Numbered from the stretch's first letter, positions 1-8,440 are shown. The stretch: 26,446 bases of DNA from Chloroflexota bacterium (GCA_025935655.1 JAICUV010000013.1:1-26446), one strand, 5' to 3'. Notes: a model not told the origin generated them from the sequence alone. Numbers and translations are program-made.

Positions 1-828
1 ATCGACCCCACCGCGGGCGAGGTCCGTGTCCTGGGCGAGGACCCGCGCCGGTTCCGCCGCGCGACGCGCGAGCGCATCGGCTACATGCCGCAGCTGTTCA
101 CGCTCTACCCCGACCTCACCGCGGACGAGAACGTCGACTTCGTGGCGAGCCTGTTCGGGATGCTCACGAGGCGCCGCCGGCGCCGGGTCCGGGAGGTCCT
201 CGAGCTCGTCCAGCTGTGGGAGGCTCGCGACCGTCGGGCCGGCCAGCTGTCGGGTGGCATGCAGCGCAGGCTCGAGCTCGCGTGCGCGCTCGTGCACGAG
301 CCCAGCCTGCTGCTCCTCGACGAGCCCACCGCGGGCATCGATCCCATCCTGCGCACGACGATCTGGGAGGAGCTCGACCGCCTCAAGGCGGCCGGCCGGA
401 CGCTGCTCGTGACCACGCAGTACGTCGCCGAGGCCGAGTCCTGCGACGCCGTGGCGCTGATCGCGGCGGGGCGGCTCATCGCGCTCGGCAAGCCCGAGGA
501 GCTGCGCCGCAGCGCGGCCGGCGGCGACATCATCGAGGCCGAGACCGAGGCGCCGTTCGATCCGGCGGTCCTCGTCGGCAAGGAGGGCATCACGTCCGCC
601 CGGAGCACCGGGCTGCGGTCGTTCCGGGTCGTGGCCGAGGACGCCGGCACCGTGACGCCCGTCCTGGACGACCTCGTCGAGGCGGCCGGCGGGTCGCTCG
701 TCACAGCGCGCGAGGCCCGGCTCACGTTCGACGAGGTGTTCACGGTGCTCGTGGAACGTGCTGCCGCGGAGCGCGGCGAGGCCGTCACGGGCGACGCCGC
801 CCCGGCGACCGCGGACAGCGCGGCATGA
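1..828 (+). CDS. ABC-2 type drug exporter, ATP-binding protein (5' partial)
   Basis: This is the cytoplasmic ATPase of an ABC exporter. The reading frame is open to base 1, so the N-terminus with the Walker A motif lies outside the window and 275 residues remain. Visible motifs are the Q-loop (GYMPQ), the signature LSGGMQRR, and Walker B with D-loop (LLLLDEPTAGIDP). The switch position that is usually His reads VTTQYVAEAE, with Gln (codon at 418-420). I believe Gln there recurs in a branch of actinobacterial-type exporters, so I do not call the protein dead. The C-terminal 80 residues resemble the accessory domain of DrrA/CcmA-type ATPases. The stop overlaps the permease start as ATGA, indicating translational coupling. 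The substrate cannot be told; drugs or lipids are usual for the family. Confidence 0.93.
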   Translation: MDPTAGEVRVLGEDPRRFRRATRERIGYMPQLFTLYPDLTADENVDFVASLFGMLTRRRRRRVREVLELVQLWEARDRRAGQLSGGMQRRLELACALVHEPSLLLLDEPTAGIDPILRTTIWEELDRLKAAGRTLLVTTQYVAEAESCDAVALIAAGRLIALGKPEELRRSAAGGDIIEAETEAPFDPAVLVGKEGITSARSTGLRSFRVVAEDAGTVTPVLDDLVEAAGGSLVTAREARLTFDEVFTVLVERAAAERGEAVTGDAAPATADSAA

Positions 829-2027
829 GCGCGCTGATGGGGCTCGCCAAGATCGTCACCCGGCTGCTCGCCTTCGTCGGGCGCGAGCTGGTGGAGGTCC
901 GCCGCCGGCCGGGCGCGCTCGCCAGCCTCGTGTTCGGCCCGTTCCTCGTCATGGCGATCTTCGGGCTCGGCTACAACGGCTACAAGAAGCCGCTGCCCAC
1001 GCTGATCGTCATCCCGGCGTCGTCCGGCCTGCCAAGCGACGTCGAGGTGTACCGCAACGTCGCGGGCCCGGGCCTCGAGATCGTCGACGTCGTCCAGGAC
1101 GCCTCGTCCGCGAACGCCCGCCTCGAGTCCGGCGAGGTGGAGGTGGTGGCGATCGCCCCGGAGAACGCGAAGGCCACGTTCGAGAGCGGAAAGCAGTCGA
1201 CGATCGAGGTGCGGGTCGACCTGGCCGACCCCGTCCAGGCCGCCTACGCGGGCCTCATGGCGGACCAGTTCGCCAACGCGGTCAACAGGGAGATCATCCG
1301 GCGGGCGGCCGAGGAGGGCCAGACCAAGGCGGCGCAGAACGGTCTGCCGAACGCCGACACGGTTCCCCCCGAGGTCATCGCCGCGCCGACCCACGCGGAG
1401 CTGGTGAACATCGCGCCGGTCGTGCCCAGCGTCATCGGGTTCTTCGGCCCGGCGGTCCTCGCCCTGATCCTCCAGCACATGGCCGTCACGCTCATCGCGC
1501 TCTCGGTCGTCCGCGACCGCACGAGCGGCGTGATCGAGGTGTTCCGCGTGTCGCCCGTGTCGGCGTGGGAGGTCGTCGCAGGCAAGATCCTGGGCTTCGC
1601 GTTCCTGTGCGCGGCGATCGCGCTGGTGAGCCTCCTGCTCCTGATCTTCGGCCTGGGCGTGCCGATGCTGGGCTCGCCCGCCGTCCTCGCGGGCGTGGTG
1701 GCGCTGCTGATCATCGCGTCGCTGGGCCTCGGCCTCCTGATCTCCATCGTCAGCGATTCCGAGCGCCAGGCGGTCCAGCTCTCGCTGCTGGTGCTGCTCG
1801 CGTCGGTGTTCTTCTCCGGGTTCGTGCTCCCGATCTCGGAGTTCACCGCCCCGGTCCGCGCGGGCGCCTACCTGATCCCGGTCACCAACGGCATCGGCCT
1901 CATCCAGGACGTGATGCTGCGCGGCGAGATCCGCGAGCCATGGCAGGCGATGCTCCTCGCCGCCATCGGGCTGGTGCTGCTGCTGGCCTGCTGGCTCCTC
2001 CTCCGGCGGAACATGACCCGGGCCTGA
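825..2027 (+). CDS. ABC-2 type transporter permease
   Basis: This is the membrane subunit partnering the preceding ATPase (400 aa, starting at the ATG inside the ATGA overlap). It has one hydrophobic helix near residues 33-50, then a polar segment of roughly 180 residues predicted to lie outside the membrane (ESGEVEVVAIAPENAKATFE region), then about five helices in the C-terminal half, beginning near PSVIGFFGPAVLALILQ and ending with LLAAIGLVLLLACWLLL before a short basic tail. A large domain between helices 1 and 2 is the layout of the ABC2_membrane_3/YhhJ-like permeases. The region between helices 2 and 3 carries the characteristic RDRTSGVIEVFRVSPVS segment. Its function is export of an unknown substrate; no partner adaptor or efflux pore is seen nearby. 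Confidence 0.92.
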   Translation: MSALMGLAKIVTRLLAFVGRELVEVRRRPGALASLVFGPFLVMAIFGLGYNGYKKPLPTLIVIPASSGLPSDVEVYRNVAGPGLEIVDVVQDASSANARLESGEVEVVAIAPENAKATFESGKQSTIEVRVDLADPVQAAYAGLMADQFANAVNREIIRRAAEEGQTKAAQNGLPNADTVPPEVIAAPTHAELVNIAPVVPSVIGFFGPAVLALILQHMAVTLIALSVVRDRTSGVIEVFRVSPVSAWEVVAGKILGFAFLCAAIALVSLLLLIFGLGVPMLGSPAVLAGVVALLIIASLGLGLLISIVSDSERQAVQLSLLVLLASVFFSGFVLPISEFTAPVRAGAYLIPVTNGIGLIQDVMLRGEIREPWQAMLLAAIGLVLLLACWLLLRRNMTRA

Positions 2028-2261
2028 CGATGGGCTCCGGGGCGTTGACCCGGGCGAACCCGATCGCCGATCTGGTCGTGCGGGTGGAGGCGACTCGACA
2101 CGCGGCCGCAACGGGAGGGCCGGTTCCGGGAGGCGGTTCGGCGCACGGGCGAACGTACGGTTGAGGCCGTGACCTCGCAACGAACGCCCACCGCCGCTCC
2201 GGCCGGCCCGTCGCAGACGGGTGCGACCGCCGTGGCACGCATGCAAGACCGGAGGCCCCGC

Positions 2262-3122
2262 ATGGAGCAGCGACACCGGTCCGAGAAGGGCCAGGATCCC
2301 CATGGCCAAGGCGCCTGGGACCACCGGGCGCTGCCGCCGCCGCTCGGCGGGGCGCCGATGGCGGCCCCGGACGAGGACGCTGCGCGCGCGGTCGAGCCGA
2401 TGCGGGTGATCGAGATCCTGTCGCACGAGCTGCGGTCGCCGATCACCACCATCCACCTCGGCACGAAGGTCCTGCGCGACGGCGGCAACCGGATCTCCGG
2501 ACCCGTGCGCCTCGAGGTCGTCGAGGCGGTCGAGGAGGAGGCGGAGCGCCTGTACCGGCTGGTCGAGGACCTGCTGGCGGTCGCCCGCCACGAGGGCGAC
2601 GCCGCGCCGCTGCCCGTCGGCCCGCTCGCGATCCAGCACTGGCTCCCCGGCACGATCGCGGCGGAGGTCCATGCCTACCCGGCCCTCGCCGTCCGGTCGT
2701 CCGTCCCGGCCGACCTTCCCCCGGTCCTCGCCGACGACGGCGCGCTGGCGCACGTCGTGCGGAACCTGCTCGCCAACGCCGTCCGATATGCCCCGCGGGG
2801 CATGCCCGTGGAGATCGTCGCGACGCCGACCGATTCCGGCACCGTCCGCATCGAGTTCCTCGACCGCGGCCCCGGCGTCAACGCCGCCGAGGCCGACCAC
2901 CTGTTCGACCCGTTCTACCGGGCGGCTGCGGCGGACGCGGCCGGATCCGGGGCGGGGCTCGGCCTGGCGGCCGCACGCCGGCTGCTGCGGGCGATGCACG
3001 GCACCATCGAGGCGCGGCCGCGCGACGGTGGCGGCGCACGGTTCATCGTGACGCTGCCGATCGCGGAGGCCGATGCCGAGCCGGATGGCGAGTCGCGGCA
3101 GGGCATCGCGCCGGCGAGCTGA
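2262..3122 (+). CDS. Orphan sensor histidine kinase, cytoplasmic, no recognised sensor domain
   Basis: This is a two-component histidine kinase. HisKA: phospho-acceptor H55 in ILSHELRSPITT. HATPase_c: N-box VVRNLLANAVRYA (around 165-177), G1 DRGPGV (201-206), F-box LFDPFY, and G2 GAGLGLAAARRLL (230-242). The first 45 residues are polar and disordered-looking. There is no membrane helix and no PAS or GAF domain, so any signal must come from the cytosol or a partner. I chose ATG 2262 because GGAGG at 2251-2255 sits 6 nt upstream. A GTG at 2169 would add 31 disordered residues and has a TACGGT box 7 nt upstream, so a longer leaderless form is possible. No response regulator is adjacent; the nearest is at 7622. 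It converges with chrA. Confidence 0.9.
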   Translation: MEQRHRSEKGQDPHGQGAWDHRALPPPLGGAPMAAPDEDAARAVEPMRVIEILSHELRSPITTIHLGTKVLRDGGNRISGPVRLEVVEAVEEEAERLYRLVEDLLAVARHEGDAAPLPVGPLAIQHWLPGTIAAEVHAYPALAVRSSVPADLPPVLADDGALAHVVRNLLANAVRYAPRGMPVEIVATPTDSGTVRIEFLDRGPGVNAAEADHLFDPFYRAAAADAAGSGAGLGLAAARRLLRAMHGTIEARPRDGGGARFIVTLPIAEADAEPDGESRQGIAPAS

Positions 3123-3154
3123 TCCCGACCACCGGCTAGCTGATCCCGACCACG
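3118..3154. repeat. 16-nt direct repeat across two convergent gene ends
   Basis: AGCTGATCCCGACCAC occurs at 3118-3133 and again at 3139-3154, a 21-nt period. Copy one contains the histidine-kinase stop codon; copy two encodes the last residues of ChrA on the other strand, and the ChrA TAG stop is formed at the junction. A short tandem duplication is the simplest explanation. The ends of the two genes are only 13 nt apart and I see no terminator hairpin between them. Confidence 0.75.
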
Positions 3155-4347
3155 GCGAGGCAGCCCATCGCCAGGGCGGACCCCGCGACGACGGCGAGCG
3201 GCGGCACGCGTCCCGACACCAGCCCGGCGAAGCCGGACGCGGCGATGACCGCGGTCGCGGGCGACCGGATCCCCGTCGTGCCCACCGGTGAGATCAGCGC
3301 CGCCGCGAGGATCCCGACCACGACGGCGTTGACGCCGCGCAGCGCCGCCCCGAGACCCCGCTGACGTCGCAGGGCACCGAGCACCGGCAGCGCGGCGAGC
3401 ACCAGCAGCATCCCCGGCAGGAAGATCGCGACGGTCGCGATCGCCGCTCCCGCGACCCCGCCGGGTCCCGCCGTCGAGACCGCGCCGAGATAGCCCGCGA
3501 ACGTGAACAGCGGCCCGGGCATCGCCTGGGCGGCGCCATAGCCCGCGACGAACGACCCCTCCCCCACCCAGCCCGGCGCCACCACGCCGGCGTCCAGCAG
3601 CGGCAGGACGACGTGGCCGCCGCCGAACACCAGGGCCCCCGAACGCGACAGCGCGGCCACGAACCCGGCGCCGGGGTCTCGCGTCGCCGCGGCAAGCAGC
3701 TGCGGACCGACGACGACCGCCAGGAACGCCGCCAGGAGCACGATCGACGTGCGCCGCCCGCCAGCCGGCACGGGCGCCGTGGACGTCGCGGGCGGGGCAT
3801 CGTCGGCGCGCCACGCCACCCAGCCGGCCAGGCCGCCGGCGAGGATCACGGCCGCCTGGGCGAACGGCGTGGGGACCGCGAGCATCGCCAGCAGCGCCAG
3901 GGTCGCCATCACCAGGCGGGGTGCGTCCGGCGCGAGCCTACGACCCATCGCGACCACCGCCTGCGCCACGACGGCGACGGCCGCTGCCTTCAGACCCGCG
4001 ATGACACCGGCCACGGGTCCGTCCGCGGGAATGCCCGCGCCGGCGGCCCACAGGCCCAGCATCGTCATCACGATCGCGCTCGGAAGGGTGAACCCGAGCC
4101 AGGCGGCCAACGCGCCCCGCCAGCCCGCGCGGAGGTGCCCGACAGCCACCGACAGCTGGGACGACGCGGGTCCCGGCAGGCTCTGGGCGAGGGCGACGAG
4201 ATCGGCGAACGCAGCATCGTCCAGCCATCGCCGCCGGACCACGAAGGCCTCGCGCTGGTAGCCCAGATGCGCGATCGGGCCCCCGAACGAGGTCAGGCCC
4301 AGCCGCAGGGAGACGAGCAGGACCTCGCGCGCGGACCCGGGCGGCAC
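3136..4347 (-). CDS. chrA: Chromate efflux transporter, CHR family
   Basis: This is an inner-membrane chromate/sulfate-type transporter of 403 aa, the usual size for a two-domain (long-chain) ChrA. The N-terminal CHR half has LGLTSFGGPIAHLGYQREAF and ALAQSLPGPASSQLS. The C-terminal half repeats the pattern with LVFGGGHVVLPLLD and GAAQAMPGPLFTFAGYLG; the paired FGG and PGP motifs are diagnostic of the family. About ten hydrophobic helices are visible. The GTG start lies 10 nt after the aceE stop, so it is probably read from the aceE transcript. I see no strong ribosome binding site, suggesting coupling. The real substrate could be another oxyanion, as few homologues have been tested. No chrB or other resistance gene is nearby. 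Confidence 0.93.
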   Translation of the reverse strand: MPPGSAREVLLVSLRLGLTSFGGPIAHLGYQREAFVVRRRWLDDAAFADLVALAQSLPGPASSQLSVAVGHLRAGWRGALAAWLGFTLPSAIVMTMLGLWAAGAGIPADGPVAGVIAGLKAAAVAVVAQAVVAMGRRLAPDAPRLVMATLALLAMLAVPTPFAQAAVILAGGLAGWVAWRADDAPPATSTAPVPAGGRRTSIVLLAAFLAVVVGPQLLAAATRDPGAGFVAALSRSGALVFGGGHVVLPLLDAGVVAPGWVGEGSFVAGYGAAQAMPGPLFTFAGYLGAVSTAGPGGVAGAAIATVAIFLPGMLLVLAALPVLGALRRQRGLGAALRGVNAVVVGILAAALISPVGTTGIRSPATAVIAASGFAGLVSGRVPPLAVVAGSALAMGCLAVVGIS

Positions 4348-4357
4348 GGGCGACGCG

Positions 4358-7036
4358 TCAGCGCGTCAGCGGGTCCGTCGCGTCAGGGTCCACCCCGAGC
4401 TCCGCGATGGCCTTCGCGGCCTTCTTCGGCTCGAGCTCGCCGCACTGGACGAGGCCCGTGTAGGCCATCGCGGCGATGTGCGGCGCATCGATCCCGAACC
4501 AGCTGCGCAGGTTCTCACGCGTGTCGCTGCGCCCGAAGCCGTCGGTTCCCAGGACGATGTACGGCGCCTGGATCCAGCGGCTCACCATGTCGGGAAGGCT
4601 GCGGATCCAGTCGGTGGCCACGATGATCGGCCCGCCCTCCGACCCCAGGACGTGCTGCACGTACGGGACGCGCGCCGGCTGGTCCGGGTGGAGCTGGTTC
4701 CAGCGCTCCGCACGGAGCGCATCGTCGCGCAGCTGCTGGAACGAGGTCGCCGAGTAGACCTCGGCCGCGATCCCCCGCTCCGCCAGGAGGTCGCGTGCCG
4801 CGAGGACCTGCTGGAGGATCGACCCGGAGCCGACGAGCCGCACGCGGCCCTTGGGCTTCTCGATCTCGGGCGCGTCCGCGAACCTGTAGATGCCGCGGAT
4901 GATGCCCTCGTCCGCGTCCGCGGGCTTCGCGGCCTGCGGATAGTTCTCGTTGTAGACGGTGACGTAGTAGAAGACGTCCTCGCCGTCCGTGTACATCCGC
5001 TTGATCCCGTCGCGGACGATCGTCGCGAGCTCGTATGCGTAGGCCGGGTCGTACGCGCGGACCACCGGGACCGTGGACGCCAGCACCTGGCTGTGGCCGT
5101 CGTCGTGCTGGAGGCCCTCACCCGCCAGCGTCGTGCGGCCGGCCGTGGCGCCGATCATGAACCCGCGCCCCCGCTGGTCGCCGAACGCCCACGCCTGGTC
5201 GCCGGTCCGCTGGAACCCGAACATGGAGTAGAAGATGTAGAACGGGATCATCGCCTCGCCGTGCGTCGCGTACGACGTGCCGGCGGCCTGGAGGCTGGCC
5301 ATCGAGCCCGCCTCGTTGATCCCCTCCTCCAGGACCTGGCCGTCCTTCGCCTCGCGGTAGCTGAGCACGAGGTCCGAGTCCACGGGCTCGTAGCGCTGGC
5401 CGCCGGAGGCGTAGATCCCGACCTCCTTGAACAGCGGGTCCATGCCGAAGGTCCGTGCCTCGTCCGGGATGATCGGCACGATGCGCCTGCCGATCTCGGG
5501 GTCGCGGATGAGGTTGCGCAGGAGGCGCGTGAACACCATGGTCGTGGAGACCGCGGTGGGGCTGCCGCCGTCGAACTCCTTGTCGATCGCGTCCGACAGG
5601 AGCGGCAGCGGCGCAGAGCGGACGACCCGCCTGGGCAGCGGCCCGCCGAGCGAGGCCCGGCGCTCCAGCATGTACCGCACCTCGTCCGAGTCCGGGCCCG
5701 GGTGGAAGTACGGCGCGTCCTTGAGCTTCGCGTCGGGGATCGGCAGCTCGAGGCGGTCGCGGAAGACCCGCAGCTCCTCCTCGTTGAGCTTCTTCGCCTG
5801 GTGGGTGATGTTGCGCGCCTCGACGCCCCGGCCCAGCGTCCACCCCTTGACCGTCTTGGCGAGGATCACCGTCGGCGCGCCCGTGAACTGGGTCGCGGCG
5901 AGGTAGGCGGCGTAGATCTTGCGGTAGTCGTGGCCGCCGCGGCGCAGCTTGAGCAGCTGCTCGTCCGGCAGGTGCTCGACCATCCTGCGCAGGCGCGGGT
6001 CGGAGCCGAAGAAGTTGTCGCGGACATAGCTGCCCGACGTCGCGACGGACATCTTCTGGAACTCGCCGTCGACGGTCGTGTTCATCTTCTCGACGAGGAC
6101 GCCGTCCACGTCACGCGCGAGGAGCTCGTCCCACTCGCGGCCCCAGATGACCTTGATCACGTTCCAGCCGGCGCCGCGGAACAGGCCCTCCAGCTCCTGG
6201 ATGACCTTGCCGTTGCCGCGGACCGGGCCGTCGAGGCGCTGCAGGTTGCAGTTGATGACGAACGTCAGGTTGTCGAGGCGGTCACGGGCGGCGAGCGAGA
6301 TCCCCGAGATCGACTCCGGCTCGTCCATCTCGCCGTCGCCGAGGAAGGCCCAGACGCGCTGCTGGCTCGTGTCCTTGAGGCCGCGGTTGTGGAGGTAGCG
6401 GTTGAACCGGGCCTGGTAGACCGCGGCGATCGGGCCGAGGCCCATCGACACCGTCGGGAACTCCCAGAAGTCCGGCATCAGGCGCGGATGGGGGTACGAG
6501 CTCAGGCCCTTGCCGCCCGTCTCCCGACGGAAGTGGTCCAGGCGATCCTCGGACAGGCGGCCCTCGAGGAACGCGCGGGCGTAGATGCCCGGCGCCGCGT
6601 GACCCTGGAAGTACACCTGGTCGCCGCCGCCCGGGTGGTCCTTCCCGAGGAAGAAGTGGTTGAACCCGACCTCGTACAGGGACGCCGCGGACGCATACGT
6701 GGCGAGATGGCCGCCGATCCCCGCGAACCGGTTGTTGGCGCGCAGGACCATCGCGACGGCGTTCCAGCGGATCAGCCGGCGGATGCGCCGCTCGAGCTCC
6801 TCGTCGCCCGGGAAGTAGGGCTCCTGCTCGGGACTGATCGTGTTGATGTAGCGCGTCTGGGTGAGGCTCGGCAGCCCGACGTGGCGCTGGCGCGCGCGCT
6901 TGAGCAGCTTGTACATGAGGAAGCGCGCGCGGTTCTCGCCTTCCTGCTCGAGCACCTGGTCGAACGAGTCGACCCAGTCGCTGGTCTCGGCTTCATCGAT
7001 GTCGGGGAGCTGGTGCTTGAAGTCGTCGACGGTCAT
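4358..7036 (-). CDS. aceE: Pyruvate dehydrogenase E1 component, homodimeric type
   Basis: This is the thiamine-diphosphate-dependent decarboxylase of the pyruvate dehydrogenase complex, making acetyl groups for E2. It has 892 aa, close to E. coli AceE (887). The TPP/Mg motif reads GDGEMDEPES (233-242) followed by VINCNLQRLDGPVRGN. Also visible are the active-site GGGDQVYFQGHAAPG segment (137-150) and YPHPRLMPDFWEFPTVSMGL (181-200). The transketolase-like middle domain (DEARTFGMDPLF, MIPFYIFYSMFGFQRTGD) and C-terminal domain (YVQHVLGSEGGPIIVATDW) are intact. I chose ATG 7036, which has GGAG 5 nt upstream and gives the typical MTVDDFKHQLPDIDE opening; a GTG at 7117 would add 27 unlike residues. 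No aceF or lpd is in the window, so E2 and E3 must be encoded elsewhere. chrA follows at once. Confidence 0.96.
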   Translation of the reverse strand: MTVDDFKHQLPDIDEAETSDWVDSFDQVLEQEGENRARFLMYKLLKRARQRHVGLPSLTQTRYINTISPEQEPYFPGDEELERRIRRLIRWNAVAMVLRANNRFAGIGGHLATYASAASLYEVGFNHFFLGKDHPGGGDQVYFQGHAAPGIYARAFLEGRLSEDRLDHFRRETGGKGLSSYPHPRLMPDFWEFPTVSMGLGPIAAVYQARFNRYLHNRGLKDTSQQRVWAFLGDGEMDEPESISGISLAARDRLDNLTFVINCNLQRLDGPVRGNGKVIQELEGLFRGAGWNVIKVIWGREWDELLARDVDGVLVEKMNTTVDGEFQKMSVATSGSYVRDNFFGSDPRLRRMVEHLPDEQLLKLRRGGHDYRKIYAAYLAATQFTGAPTVILAKTVKGWTLGRGVEARNITHQAKKLNEEELRVFRDRLELPIPDAKLKDAPYFHPGPDSDEVRYMLERRASLGGPLPRRVVRSAPLPLLSDAIDKEFDGGSPTAVSTTMVFTRLLRNLIRDPEIGRRIVPIIPDEARTFGMDPLFKEVGIYASGGQRYEPVDSDLVLSYREAKDGQVLEEGINEAGSMASLQAAGTSYATHGEAMIPFYIFYSMFGFQRTGDQAWAFGDQRGRGFMIGATAGRTTLAGEGLQHDDGHSQVLASTVPVVRAYDPAYAYELATIVRDGIKRMYTDGEDVFYYVTVYNENYPQAAKPADADEGIIRGIYRFADAPEIEKPKGRVRLVGSGSILQQVLAARDLLAERGIAAEVYSATSFQQLRDDALRAERWNQLHPDQPARVPYVQHVLGSEGGPIIVATDWIRSLPDMVSRWIQAPYIVLGTDGFGRSDTRENLRSWFGIDAPHIAAMAYTGLVQCGELEPKKAAKAIAELGVDPDATDPLTR

Positions 7037-7167
7037 CGGGGCTCCGGTGGCGCTGGGCGAGCTGGCCCGGTCAGAACGGCGTACAGGGTAGCCCCGATGG
7101 TACGCCGGTGTGATCACGACGACCGGTTGCGGATCGGGGCCATCGACCGACCGCAGCGAGCCCGCGT

Positions 7168-7196
7168 TCTGTAATGCGCGTGTATCGGTTCTGCAA
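7168..7196 (-). promoter_or_regulatory. Possible aceE promoter
   Basis: On the minus strand a TTGCAG box (7191-7196) is followed after 17 nt by TACAGA (7168-7173), a plausible sigma-70-type pair about 130 nt before the aceE start. Other boxes nearer the gene (TACCAT at 7097-7102 and TACCCT at 7085-7090, both minus strand) could serve instead. The rest of the 262-nt gap 7037-7298 shows nothing else I can name. Confidence 0.3.
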
Positions 7197-7298
7197 GGTC
7201 TCGCCGGGGCGGCCGGTACCGCTCCACGGGCAGCCTAGTCATCACCGCCGGTCCGACTCCGGGCCCGAAGCAGACCGGCCCCAACAGGTACCCATCCC

Positions 7299-7511
7299 AT
7301 GACTCACGACCACGAGACGATCGTCGTCGAACGCAATCGCGGCTCCGGCGCAGGAGCCATCCTCGGCGTCATCGTCGTCCTCGCGCTCATCATCGGCTTC
7401 TGGTTCTTCGCCTTCGGGCCCGGCAAGGGCACGTTCGGCGGCAGCACCAGCAGCGGCACCGACATCAACGTCAACGTCGACCTGCCGTCCATCCAGCCGG
7501 CCGCGAGCTGA
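7299..7511 (+). CDS. Small single-helix membrane protein, unknown function
   Basis: This 70-residue protein has a polar, acidic/basic N-terminus (MTHDHETIVVERNRGSGAGA), one strongly hydrophobic helix at about 19-39 (AILGVIVVLALIIGFWFF), and a Gly/Ser/Thr-rich tail ending in DINVNVDLPSIQPAAS. The positive residues before the helix suggest an inside N-terminus with the tail outside. Coding status is supported by the well-formed helix, the ATG start and the hairpin just after the stop. I see only a weak ribosome binding site (AGG, 11 nt upstream). I do not recognise a family. It lies divergently from aceE and upstream of a response regulator, from which the hairpin separates it. Confidence 0.65.
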   Translation: MTHDHETIVVERNRGSGAGAILGVIVVLALIIGFWFFAFGPGKGTFGGSTSSGTDINVNVDLPSIQPAAS

Positions 7512-7520
7512 ACCATCAAC

Positions 7521-7552
7521 GGCAGACCCGTTGCCCCCACGACGGGTCTGCC
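7521..7552 (+). terminator. Hairpin after the small membrane protein gene
   Basis: A perfect 11-bp stem (GGCAGACCCGT, 7521-7531, with ACGGGTCTGCC, 7542-7552) surrounds a 10-nt loop, 10 nt after the stop codon at 7511. No T-tract follows, so it may be an imperfect intrinsic terminator or an mRNA-stabilising hairpin. It lies 69 nt before the response-regulator start. Confidence 0.65.
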
Positions 7553-7621
7553 CGTCTCCGTCACGACGTCTCCCGGCTTGTCTCCGGGGCGCGCACACTA
7601 CGCACAACCTGGAGGTGAGAG

Positions 7622-8389
7622 GTGAGCACCCAACCGCTGGTCCTCGTCGCTGACGACGAGCCCCGCATCACGAAGCTCGTGTCGATCGCGCTGTCCGAGG
7701 AGGGCTTCCGCGTCGTCACCGCCAGCGGCGGCGAGGACGCGCTCGCGAAGGCCGAGGAGGTCCGCCCGGACATCGTCCTGCTGGACATCGTCATGCCGGA
7801 CCTCGATGGCATCGAGGTCATGCGCCAGCTGCGCGAGCGACGCCCGGTCCCGGTGATCCTGCTCACGGCGAAGGGCTCCACGGCCGACAAGGCGAAGGGC
7901 CTGGACCTCGGCGCCGACGACTACATCGCGAAGCCGTTCCACCCGGACGAGCTCGCCGCGCGCGTGCGCGCCGTCATCCGCCGATCCTCGGGCGCCCAGC
8001 CGGGCGCGGGCGTCATCCGGTTCGACGACGTCGAGATCGACCTCGAGCGCCGGATGGTCACCCGGTCCGGCGAGCTCGTCCAGCTCTCGCGCACCGAGTG
8101 GCTGCTCCTCCAGCACCTGGCCGCGAACGCGGGCAAGGTCGTGCTCCACACCGAGCTCCTGACGAAGGTCTGGGGCCCGGAGTACCGCGACGACCTCCAG
8201 TACCTTCGCGTCTGGGTCTCGCGCGTCCGCCGCAAGCTCGGCGCGAAGCCGGGCGAGCCCGGCCGCATCCGGACCTTCCAGGGCATCGGCTACCTGCTCG
8301 ACGTGGAGGGCGACGCGACGTCTCCCGCCTCCGGCTCCCTCAACGAGGAGCCGCTCGTCGACGAGGCCCCGGAGACCGCGACGGCGTAG
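7622..8389 (+). CDS. OmpR/PhoB-family response regulator (KdpE-like)
   Basis: This is a two-component DNA-binding response regulator of 255 aa. Receiver domain: acidic pocket D11-D12-E13, phospho-acceptor D55 in IVLLDIVMPD, switch T82 and conserved K104 in DDYIAKPFHPDEL. Winged helix-turn-helix effector at about 130-235 with LSRTEWLLLQHLAANAGKVV, TKVWGPEY and the wing GRIRTFQGIGYLLD; the WGPEYRDDLQYLRVWVSRVR stretch is typical of KdpE-like members. GTG 7622 has GGAGGTGA starting at 7611, giving a 6-nt spacer, one of the best ribosome binding sites in the window. No kinase is adjacent; the only kinase in the window is at 2262, about 4.5 kb away. No kdp genes are visible, so I do not assign the KdpE role. 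A strong hairpin follows. Confidence 0.94.
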   Translation: MSTQPLVLVADDEPRITKLVSIALSEEGFRVVTASGGEDALAKAEEVRPDIVLLDIVMPDLDGIEVMRQLRERRPVPVILLTAKGSTADKAKGLDLGADDYIAKPFHPDELAARVRAVIRRSSGAQPGAGVIRFDDVEIDLERRMVTRSGELVQLSRTEWLLLQHLAANAGKVVLHTELLTKVWGPEYRDDLQYLRVWVSRVRRKLGAKPGEPGRIRTFQGIGYLLDVEGDATSPASGSLNEEPLVDEAPETATA

Positions 8390-8413
8390 GTCCCGTCCAC
8401 TCTTATCCTGCTC

Positions 8414-8440
8414 GACGCCGCCGGTCACCCCGGCGGCGTC
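8414..8440 (+). terminator. Intrinsic terminator of the response-regulator gene
   Basis: An 11-bp GC-rich perfect stem (GACGCCGCCGG at 8414-8424, CCGGCGGCGTC at 8430-8440) with a 5-nt TCACC loop is followed by TTCGT. It begins 25 nt after the stop codon. The T-tract is short, as is common at very high GC. Confidence 0.8.

Noticed and set aside
105..2999. Very long minus-strand open frame opposite the ABC exporter and kinase genes (also 7598-9451 and 22143-24347 minus, and 4478-7174 plus)
   Set aside because: They are Arg/Asp/Gly-rich shadows of well-supported genes on the other strand, as expected at this GC content, and show no domain.
7037..7117. GTG 7117 as the aceE start
   Set aside because: It adds 27 residues unlike AceE, while ATG 7036 has a good ribosome binding site and gives the usual N-terminus.
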